NCBI RefSeq assembly: GCF_963678635.1
Contig: NC_087062.1
Span: 56,063,970 to 56,127,969 of the forward strand
Length of the DNA stretch: 64,000 nt
DNA from: Symsagittifera roscoffensis
Lineage: Eukaryota > Xenacoelomorpha > Acoela > Convolutidae
Reading direction: 5' to 3'
Part shown: positions 46,739 to 58,700 of the stretch, piece after piece
Layout: every line of letters begins with the position of its first letter
Position numbering within the stretch: the stretch's first letter is position 1
Position numbers and translations under genes: made by a program
The notes under the pieces: model-generated
What the model was told of the DNA's origin: nothing
The model's database searches: none
Seen by the model: only the letters and a program-made list of their open reading frames with translations

Positions 46739-49700
46739 GTCTCTTAGTTTGCATCTTCTTAATAGTGAATAGTGACCACCCTCTTCAGTTTTTCTGAAAA
46801 AAACCTACTTGAATACCATACTTACTATAATTTGAAAGCATTCGTGTATCGAATGAATCTATATAAATAATCTTAATGGCAAGGGTAAGGGGTCTAGGAC
46901 AACAAGCCGACGGGACTTCAAGCCGAAGGGACTTCAGGCCGAAATTTAAACTTTACAAGCACCTCAAATTAAAATTTTTCATCTGTAAAACGTTGCTTTT
47001 CAAAATTTCAGGCAAGTTCAGTCCATAATAAGCGTTATTCATGACAAGGAATCACTTAGGATTGGCATTCGTTAATAATTTCAGACGGTTTTTGAAAGGC
47101 ATAAATTATAAACAAGAAAATTGCCTTCAAACCGTGTTTTATATTTCAACTTTCCTAAACATCATTTGGAGGCCTAAATTTTAGGACGAATAATTACTGA
47201 AAAAAGATCATAAAAGTAGGAAATTCTTTAAAAAGGTTTTCAAATTAATCCTACTTCATCACTTATGAGAAAATTTTCGGCTTGAAGTCCCCAATTTTAC
47301 GATTCGGCTTGAAGGCCCGTCGGCTTGATGTCCGGTACCTAAGGGTAAGAAATGACGTTGACTAATTTTGGTACTATAAACTCTTCGTTATCGACTGTTT
47401 TCTTTAGTTGAAAGAGGTTTTTCTATCAAAGGTTTGCATTTTTGCATTGAGTTTTCTGCATAGGTTAAAAGATACTTTTGTTTTTGGAAAACATATGTTT
47501 CCTCCTACTGAAAGTTCAACCGCAGCTCGAAAAGGCACCAAAATTTAGTCTCGATGTAAATTAGGAATATAATTTGAGGTTTTTGTTCTTTACTTCAGGC
47601 GAAAAGAACGTTGACAGATGGCTCCAGCCGGAATGGAACAGAGAGTTGGAGAAGAATCAGGTTAGTGTTGCAGCTCTGAAAAATAATTGATAAAATTCAA
47701 TTTCATTGCTTTTTGAAAAGGTGATGTCCCAATTGTACCAACGTTCATTTGGGTGAATTCCCATAGGTTCCAATGTTCATAGGTTCCAAAATAAAAAATC
47801 AGTCGCATAAGTTCCAAAATTTATCTTCTTGAATTCTGATTGGTTGAAATTTGAGTCAACGAATTGATGGATCGATTGTTTACTGTTCAACCAGCATAAA
47901 CTCAAGCTGCAGAATAGTGACCGCCGCAGCCGCGCCAACGTGTTGCGAGCTTGCCACCAAAGGATAGGACTTTATACGAAATTTAGAGCCGGTTATCGCC
48001 GCAAAGCGGCGTAGCGCGCCCACCGGCGACCTTAAACCGAGACTCGGCTAATTTAGTCTTTTGACCAATTGAAAAGATTTGGAACTTATGCGACTGGTTT
48101 TTTATTTTGGAACCTATGGGACTGATTTTTTATTTTGGAACCTATGAATACGCACCATTCATTTGTACCAAAATGAAAAATCGGTCCCATTTGTACCAAA
48201 ATTATTCAACTCGATTTCTGATTGGTCGAATTGTGAGTCAACGAATTATTACATTAATTTTCTACTGTTCAAACAAGAAAATTAAACAGCAGAATAGTGA
48301 CCGTCGCAGTCGCGCCAACGTGTTGCGAGCTTGCCAACAGAGGGTAGGACTCTATACAAAAGTTAGAGCCGGGTATCGCCGCGACGCGCGCGTAGCTCGC
48401 CCCCCGGCGACCTTAAACCACGAGCTTAAAGTAGTCGGCTTAATAGTCTTAGGCCAATTGAATATTTTAGGTACTAACGCGATTGATTTTTTATTTTGGT
48501 ACAAATGGGACTGATTTATCATTTTGGTACTTGTGAATACCCATCTTTGAAAATTCAATCAGGCCTTAATACGCTGAACCGCCTATGCGAATGGATGGAT
48601 GCCGCTCAGTTTGTTATAGCAAAAATGGTTGAAAACAACTTGTGTAATTGTACATTTTATCCACGGTGTAATAGCGTATTTAATCATTGAAAAATAAAAA
48701 GACGCGTGAAAGACAAGAATTGTTTTAATACCGAAAGAACGGAGTGCGATCTGTATTCAGACAACCGCGTATTCATACTCGTCAGTATTTAGACTAATAC
48801 TGTATGAACCAATCAGAATCGATATAAGACATAAAAAATCCAAAATAAATCATAATTATTTATTAATTTCTTCCTTGTCTTGATTCTGATTGGTTAAAAC
48901 AGTATTTGTCTAAATACTGACGTGTCTGAATACGCGGTTGTCTAAATACTGCTACGTAACCCTAAAGAACTATGGATAAAAGTAGTGTGGTCTGTATTTA
49001 GACAACCGCGAATTCATACTCGTAAGTAAGCAGACAAATACTGTGTTAACAAATCAGAATCGAGATGGGAAAGCAAACTTGCAAAATATATAAGTGTTAA
49101 TTATTGATTTCTTTCTTGTCTCGATTCTGATTGGCCAATATGGTATTTGTCTGTTTACTGACGAGTATGAATACGCGGTTGTCTAAATACTGCTACGTAA
49201 CAGATAAAGTCACTCAAGATTAAGGATGCTAGGTGACGACAAGCCATTAAGGACGACGCGACATTAAGACGACAAATAAGCGTTATCGATGAAAAGGGAG
49301 CAGTTCGAATTAAAGCGGTTTAAATTTGTCAGAAATACAATGTGGAGAATTGCAAGTAGCGTCGTCTTAAAGTCCCATCAAAAATAGTTTGTGTCCTAAC
49401 TGTCCTCGTCTTAGTTGCCGGGCTCCAAAATATGCACAAATGAGGCTGTACGAACCGAAATTTAATAGTGCCGGAAAAAAGTTATTCAACAGAACCGCTG
49501 TTGCGCCCCTGGTTAAGATTTCCATGCATTCTTGCTATATTTCTGGACTGGGTAATGTTGCTTCACCCTCAAGCAATTCAGTATTAATTAGAGGAAGCTT
49601 ATTTAAAACTTCAATGTAGGTTATTAACAGCATACATGCAATGCTGCAGAAAAAATGTAATTCTTATGCAAAATTCAATTTCAAATTTAATACGTGGTGA

Positions 49701-52700
49701 GGGAGATTTTTTTACGATTGGTCATTTTTGGGGAGATTATACGGATAGTCCAATTTGCCACTCAAATAGCGTGCTCGTTCTGCCGAATGTTAACTTGGGC
49801 GAAAATGGAATTTAAATTGCCCGAACAAATGTGATTTTCTAAATTGAATGAATTTTTTGCTACTTGATTCTTCATCTCAATAAAAAGCTTAATGAAAGCA
49901 ATGCTTATCGCGACGCCCCCATTCTTATGAGATTTTTTAATAATGATTTTCTGGCTAATAGGACGATATCGATTAAGTCGATAACAGTTTTGGGACGTTA
50001 AGATGAAGCTATCCTGCTGCATTTCCAAAAAAATATAAACTGCTGAAATTAGATCAGCTAAATTTAAATCTTTTAGCGCTCATGTGTTTCATAATATCAT
50101 GTATATTAATATCCTGTCGTCTTATGTTCCCAGTCGTCCCGGTGGCCAGCCAATAAGCAGAATGGTCTAAGAGCAGAATAGGTCCAAGAGCAGAAAAACA
50201 GAAAAACTTTCATTGTTATAAGCTAATCGGAAAATTTAGTATAAGAATAGTCATTATTACCAAGAACACTAATCTTTTCTGCATCATTTGAGTAATTTAA
50301 TCGAGGTTTTTTGAAGATTCAATTTTTAAAATTTGATGAAATTATTCAATTCATGCATAATTTATTCATTTTCTTGGTATTATTGACGATTCGGATCAAG
50401 TTCTCATCCTCCACCACAAATGGACCAAGTAGAGATCCTCACCACCAGCGCGTAAAAAGCTCTATTCTGAATGGCTGAAAACTAGAACTCAGAACCAAGC
50501 TTACATCCTCCCCCCAAAGCGTATTGGGGATGTAAACTTGGTCCGAAGATTCTGATAATTGTTTTATCAATTAGCCCGTATACATCAATCAAAGCTAATA
50601 ATTTTCTGTATTTCTGCTCTTGTACCCATTCTGCTAATTACTCCGCCTCCATTGGTGGCCAGTCAATAAGCAGAATGGTCTTGGAGAAGAAAGGGTCCAA
50701 GAGCAGAAAAATATCAACTGTTCTTTTTTTTGTATTTCTGAGAAGTAATTATTTTTTGTTAATAGATTAATTATAGAGAAGAGCATAGATGTGTGTTTCG
50801 GTGGCCAGTCAATAAGCAGAGTGGTCTTAGAGAAGAAAGGGTCCAAGAGCAGAAAAATGTCAACTTTTAGAAGCTAATCGGTAAAACAAGTATTAATTTG
50901 GACATTATTACCAAAAAAAAACGAACACTTTATGCCTAAATTGAGTAATTTGAATGTTTTTTTTTAAGTAAAATGAAAAATTTGATGAAATTTTAATCAA
51001 TCACTACTCAATTGATTTATTGATTAGCCTGTAAAAAAAAATTTTTGTCTGTTTTTTTGCTCACCCCAATTTTGCTCTTAGACTTTTTCTGCTTTTAAAC
51101 CATCCTGCTCTTTGACAGTTTATTGATCATGCGCCGGATTCTGCAAGCAAAAAGTATGCACATAAATTAGTTTTGGTGAAAAATTCGACAAATTTAGTTG
51201 CCTATCAAGCCGGCTTTATCTATCTCAACTGAAAAAAAAAAAATGAAATTAAGTACAAATTTATTTGCTGAAGCGAGCTAACTTCGTTAATAAGTTCCGA
51301 TTTCAACATACAAATCCTGGTTGTTTGCTGTTTCTAAGCAATGATAATCCACATAAAAAATTGAAAAAATTTCTTATTTATTCTAAATTTCTTAGTTTTT
51401 TATTGATTTTGTTTCGAAACCCATAAAAAATCCATAGATCTCTTCGCCCTTGCGATGAACAAGTTATGTTTTCGGCCTAACAGCTTTCGACCCGAAATTT
51501 GTTGCCGCTCAGTAAATTATTTCCATTTTTTTATGCCTGCCTATGAAACTTATCCTAAATAACCATGACATTTTTGTAGCTGTAATTTTCAACCCTTCAA
51601 GTTTTTTTGAAGTATTTCTTAAAATTTAACTTTTCAGAATTTTTTTTAGACCGTCTTTTTTTTCATTCACTATCTTGTAGCGCAATATGTTTTTTGCATT
51701 GTCGACATGATTGATTTTATATTTGTTGACCGTTTTCTGGACTTTTTTCGATAACAATCCTGCCAAATCTGATATCATAGGTTTAATCGACAAAGCAGGT
51801 TGTTGAAAGCTTGCCTTCATAGTTTGCTACGCCCAGTTTTTTGAGAAAAAAAGCTATGGCCTTTCTACAAGTGAAAGTTTTGAAATTTTGACCATTTTCG
51901 AAGTTTGTCCATTTTTGACTTTACTCGAAAATTGCCGTCCAAATTCTCATGTTAAGTGTTCAAGTGAGAAACCCGTTTTTGGGAATCTTCTCTTCTTTAC
52001 CGGTCGTGACCTGTTTTTGGCAGAAAAAAAACGGATTTCAGAAAATCAACTTTTTGAGTTTGACCGTTTTTTAGTAACTTTGAAACTTTGAATTTTCTTA
52101 TTAAGTACCATTTCAAAGCTGAAATGAAAAGTTCAATCGAAAAAAGCTGTTGCACGAATTTTTCCTTCAGAAGCGGCTAGTCCTTAATTTTTGTAAAAGA
52201 AATGTTGTCTTTGGGGATATTACAAAATCTCCAAAATTTTCACTTTTATCATTTATTTTATAGAGAAACAACTAAGGTTTTGGGTAAGGTCCAATTTTTG
52301 AAATTATACATTTCGTCCCGCATCATTTTAACAAATTCAAAAATATCTTTTGCGTACCTCCAGCTTCAGCTCGGCCCAACGTTTCCTTCATCGAGACAAT
52401 CAAAAAATTCTGGTTCATCCAGTTTTTTTCCAACATTTTTCAATTTTTTTTCTACTTAATGTTTTATTATGATTCAGTTGTATCGCAAGTGGTGCGCAGC
52501 TCCGCTTCGCCTCAGTGTTTTGAAATTGTTTTTGATCAATTTCACTTTTCCGCCGTTTGACATGATTGAATTTATATTTCGCAACAGAATGAAAAAAATC
52601 TTAATGATCCACGGTTTCACAAATTTGTTTAGATTCCCAAAAGCGTTGTCAATCGTAAATTGTTATTTGATTTGAAAAAACTGAAGGTGATATGTTTTAA

Positions 52701-55700
52701 GAATTTTGAAAGTTTAAAAATGTCCAGAAATTATCAATAAGTCTGTTTTTATCTTTTTAAATGTTGCTTGGTACACGAATTTGCTTGATGAGAAACACAC
52801 CTCTGTCGTTCCGTCGAAACAAGGAAATAGATAAATGATCTGAAACCCAAGTTGTTTCAATTAATATTGTTTTAGGTGCTTGTGATGACTGCACAAGTGT
52901 TAGTCGACATGTTGAATGCTGGCTTTATTACCTTCTGTGACCTAAATCTTCTGATATTTGACGAATGCCATCACGCGACTGGAAAGCACCCTTACAAAAT
53001 TATTATGAACGGCTTTGCGGAGAGAAAACAGACGTTAACACATGGAACAATGCCGAAGGTGTTTGGTCTAACTGCGTGTGTCTTCACAAGCAAAGTTAAA
53101 ACCGGTGATGCAATGGCAAGAAAAGTAAGTTGCTTTTGCCATATAATGTTTGAATAGTGAAATATGTTTTGACAGGTTTTTTTTTTAATGTTTGAAAGGT
53201 TCTTTTCGAATGGATTATGGTGGTAAGAAGTGATGGTGGCAACTTAATTATGACGCACAATTTATCTGGAACGGAAGCATCCGGTTAACTCACCGATATT
53301 TAGCTGGAGGGGCAAAATGGAAAAGCTATATTTGATTGAATTAGACAAAATGCAATAGGACAGATATACAACTAAATGTTTTTGTTTTAGATGACCGATC
53401 TTGAAAGAACATTCTTCGCAAAAGTCATCACTTCACCTTATGACAAGTCAAGCTTCTCGGCTAAGCCTGCTGTGAATCTTATTCGTGCGAAAGATGACGC
53501 CAAGGTTCGTGAACTTGAAGGATTAATTGAACTGGGTGAGCAGATTGAACAGTTAGATCTTACCCTCGAAACAACCTTGGCTCAATTTGAAGACGTGAGC
53601 AAAAATATCGCAAAAAGTCGAACTGAAATTGACGTGAAACATTGTTTTGATGTGTTAGGAATCGAAGCTTTGAAAGTGCTCTTGGAGAAAGTTTTGAATC
53701 GATCTATTGGGTCTCATCAACTAAGTGTACATGAAATGCAATTGGTACAAGAGTTACAGGCAAAAGTTACTTCTGTGGCAATAAGCGCTCAAGTGAAGTT
53801 TGGTTTCGACCAGGATCTGTACACGAAATCGCTCATGAGGCCCAAACTATATTCCTTATTGCAGTTACTGAGAAAAGTTGGTGGCTTGCCTGGAAAAAAT
53901 AAGTTCTGCGGGATCATTTTTGTGGAAAGAAGATACAGCACGGCTGTTTTGAGGGACTTCTTGCTTCAAGCCAGCAAAGACTTTGAAAGCATCAGATTTG
54001 TAAAACCGGTGTTTGTAGTCGGTCAACTAAATTCAACATCAGGCGTTAGAATAAGTGAACGTGAACAAGCGGAATCGCTGAATAAGTTCAGAAAAGGTGA
54101 AGCTAACCTCCTGATTGCGACCAATGTCATCGAAGAGGGCATTGATGTTCCGCATTGTAATTTCGTGTGCAAATTTGACCTCCCGCAGAACTTCAGGTCA
54201 TACATTCAAAGCAAAGGGCGTGCCAGAGCTCCCAACTCAAACTACTTTGTGATAGCAAGCGAAGTCGAATACCCAGATTTCAAACTGAAACTAGAAGGTG
54301 AGTTTGCTACTATAGAGGAATTTATCACCACTGAGAGTTGTAATCGAGTTTTGCCGTCTGATACTGAATGTTTTGCGCAGAATGAAGAATCTTCTCTTGA
54401 GAGCTACGCGCCGTATGCGGAATCAGATGGAGCAAGAGTAACTGCGGCCTCTGCTCTTGCATTGTTGAATAAATATTGCCAGTGTTTGCCCTCGGATAGG
54501 TTCTCTTATTGGAAGCCGAAGTTCATCGTTGAACAATTAGGAGAGCAAAGTTTCATAGCTACTCTCTATTTGCCGTCATGCTCGGTCTTGAAAGAGCAAA
54601 TAAAAGGGTTAGAGCAAAGGTCCCTAAAAGGTGCTAAGGTTTCGGCTGCTTTGAAGGCTTGCGAGTTGTTACACAAAGTGGGACAGCTTGACGAAAATTT
54701 GCGACCTGTGAGAAGTAAGTCTAAGAAAAGGTCAGGAGGGAGAGGAGGTCGAAACCACAACTCGAATGGAGAAAACGTTGTTCTAAAAGTGAAAAGATTC
54801 TACCCACCTTCAGTTTCGGGGAAAGTGAATGAAGTTCACAAGTTGTTCTGGCATGAAATTCGCAGTGCTAACTTGGACCATGATTGGATATGTAATTTCT
54901 TGCCGGGGTTCATAAAATACCCCTCGGTATCGGTTGGCTTCTTGACCGCATCTAAAATCCCTACGGTACCAAGCGTCGTAATTTACAGCTTGTACGGAAC
55001 CGAAGTAAGATCAATGGAATTTCAAAAGGAAGTCACTCTAAATGGTCACGATATTCAGAAGTTGATTGAAACAAATCGATGGTTATTTGAGGAAGTCCTC
55101 AAAATACCAAACATCAAGTTAGATATGGAGAACAGTCCGTTTCAGTTGATCGCAGCTATTATAGACCAGGAGAGAGGCGACTTTTTAAACAAGGATGAAA
55201 TAATCGAGCATTCTACATGGGCTGCTCCGCAGAATTCTGTCTTCAAATTTCCGACGAGAGGAGTCGATTTAGCAAAGAACAGAGATAGGTTGCACCTGGT
55301 AGAGTATGTCACAGCGTGCGGCGGCCAAGCGACGGTTCGGAAAATTGGTGATAGTATTGCATATGGTGCAAAAGATAGAGTTAGACGATCGGAGCATAGG
55401 CCCCAGTATCCTTTGAGCGAAAGTGTGAGACAAATGTTCACAGCAGAAGTGCTCTACAATGCCATGTGTTTACCTACTGTATTGTTCCGACTGAATTCGT
55501 TGATTTTTTGTGAGGATTTCATGGCTGATGTCTTCGCCAAGTTGTGCTATGACGATAACGTGGTGGCGTCCTGTCCCAATGAAAGGGCACCCACTCTTAG
55601 CGGCAAAGGGTTTACAGTTATTCCATCTGTTTATGAAGGTGCAGCACTCGAGTTTAAGAAATTGGTGTCCGAGACGAAAAATATGTCGGACCAAGATCAG

Positions 55701-58700
55701 TGCTGGATTGGACCGGCGCCCATCAACCTGTTGAAATGTTTTACGCTCAAAGTTAGTTGAATTTAGATTTTTAGACTGTTGATGATTTTGGTTGGTCTAT
55801 GAAATATGCATTGTTAAATTTATGCGTTTGTTTAGAGCGCGCACTCGGGCGAAGGTTTGCATCTGGAGCAGTTTGAGATCTACGGAGACGCTTTCCTCAA
55901 ATTTGTAGTTAGTCGATATCTGTTTATGCAACATCCGGATATGGACGAGGGAGATCTAACTGAGAAGAAAATCAGGGTCATCAGCAACAGCAACCTCGTG
56001 AAGGTAGCCAAGGAAAAAGGTTAGACTATATCATAAACTCTTTTTAGTGTAAATTCAATCATGTTATCGATAGATTGGTATGAAGCCTCGACGAGCACCG
56101 ATTCAAAACATTTGAGCTTAGTAGGATAATCAGAATTGGTTTAGATATGATTATATCTGCACAAGTATAACTTTATTTGCACAAGTAAATGGTGTTCTTT
56201 TTTATCCCTTTTTGGAGTACTAGTCCCTTTTTTAAATTCACTTTTGTCCACTTTTGGTCTGTCCTCAATATATGAACACTGAGTCCGGCTTCTCAACAAT
56301 GAAATCCGCTGAAAAGTTGTGGCAAAGCAATTTCAATTTAAAAACCTACGATTCCATTCGTGTAGTACAGAATTGATAATTTTTTGTATGACCTTTTTTG
56401 GTTAAACTGGACTTTAAACTAATCGTGTTTTTATATTAATGTTTTCACAGAACACTTGTGACGGTCAATTTTTGGGGTGATTCCACTAGGTCCTTTTTTA
56501 GAGTCACGCCGTTGGTCACCCTGTATATAGGTGTAACTTAGTTTCCTTAGCATTTCATTTTTAAGAGTAATGCACGTAGTGAAGACTCTTATAGGAAAAA
56601 GTCTTAAATCTTGTTCACGATCAATTTTTCGCGGTTTGATTTTTTTTTAAGTTCAGTGCATTTCCATTGTTAAAAGGAAGGCAAACTCCCCTATCGAATA
56701 GCAAAAGTGTAAAAGTCACGAAAAACGTGATCGACTTCTTTTTCGAAAATGGAAATTAATTATCAGATTTCCCAGCGAAATAAAAGTTTTACGTATTGAT
56801 CCAGCTTTCTCAGATTGGGCTAATGTTGTCAAAAAACCGCCAGTCATAAATAATTGTAAAAATTCAAAGAGCTTAAAGGGCATATATTTTTTTCGTTGAA
56901 AATTGAAAATTGAGATTTTTTCAAAGTGAGTGTGTTTTTATGTTTACTTGCGTTCATTACTCTTTTTCAATCTTCGATTGGTATGTTTTGATATTTGAAA
57001 TGTTTTTCAAGTCGTTTTTTATACGTTCCAGGGCTAGACAAGCTTATTGTAGCTGAAAGAAATGTGCCTCGCGAAAACTGGCTACCGCCTCTCTTTGTTG
57101 CTTCTGACTCGGCTGAACAGTCTATAGCAGACAAGCTGATGAAGCAAGTGTACAGTGAAAAGAGCATCGCAGATGTCGTTGAGGCCTTGATCGGGTGCTT
57201 TCTCCAGTGCTGCTCCGAAGATTTTGCCTTGCATTTCTTGAACTCGTATCTGAAGATCAAAGTGCTCCAAAACCCAGAAGGAGGCTTTGAAATCCCGGAT
57301 TCCTGCAAGGTTGGTGGAACTAGAAGCGAACCTTCTGACGAAGTTGACGTTCTTCTTGCAAACCTCCCGGATGTTGGGAAATACTCGTTCGGGGATCAAC
57401 TCTATCTAGTTCAAGCGTTGACGCACTCAAGTTATACCAGGAACAATCTAACTGACAATTATCAACGTCTGGAGTTCCTAGGAGATGCTGCTTTGGATTA
57501 TGTCATTACAAAGCATCTAATCGAAACGTATCCCCACTTTGATCCGGGAATGCTGACTGACATGCGATCTGCACTTGTGAATAATGTTCTGTTTTCATCC
57601 TTGGCTGTAAAATTGGATTTGCATAAGGCGTTGAAGCATCTTTCTTTGGAGCTGCAACAGGAAATCAACAGATTTGTTGAATTTTTGGAGGTTGGTTGAT
57701 TAAATTACGCTTTTTGTGTGAAAACAGATTTTTTATATTTAATCAGTTTCAATGTGTAGAAAAGTCCGATTGCCATTGAAAATGGAGGCCTGATCACTTT
57801 CTGTGACATGATTAGCAACACTTCAGCTGAAGTGGATGGAGATACTGTGGATGATCCGAAGCCTCTTGGGGACTGCCTCGAAGCACTGGTTGCTGCCATC
57901 TACTTAGACTCGGGACTGAATCTGGATTGCGTCTGGAAGTTTCTTTACCCACATCTACAACACATTATTGAAAGGTATAATAGTAATAGTTACACTTTTA
58001 ATCATATGATATTCCCCTGTAAACAATTAGCTTCATAACATGTTTTCATTCAAGCGGATTTTAAGCTTCATAACATGTTTTCATTCAAGCGGATTTTAAG
58101 CTTCATAACATGTTTTCATTCAAGCGGAAATTAGCCTTCATTATACCATCTAGTTTTGATTGCACATGCAAATGCTTGCAGTATTTTATGAGTTCAATTT
58201 TTAAACCGAATTCCTATAAAGTAATGCTCAACGAAAGTGCTCAATTTCAATCTCAGTGTACTGCTCAGATTCTAATGCCACATGGCATTTTTGTAGCATG
58301 GGTTTTATCCGCTTTATTGGCGGCTGCTGTTTCGTATATTGGCAGTTGCTATGGCGCTGTTGTTAGGAGATTTGACTCTAAGACTGGAGGGGGTGTCCTG
58401 TATTGGTATTTTTTATTTTTAAAGCTCCTTTTTGCTTTTGTGTGCAGCTCAGCTTTACTTTTTTTCATATCAATGAATTTATTTTAGGTACGCCAGAGAC
58501 ATTCCGAAAAATCCGATACGAGAACTTTATGAAAGATTTTCGAACGCCAATGTCGAATTTAGAGAAGTTGAAGACGACGGCACAAGCGATATGAGCGACA
58601 GTGACAGTAATATTATGTCGGATCCGAATTTGCTGATAACATCTCATTTGAAGTGCGTGAAATGTTTGGCCAACGGCAAAGAGTTTGAAGGAAAAGCGGG

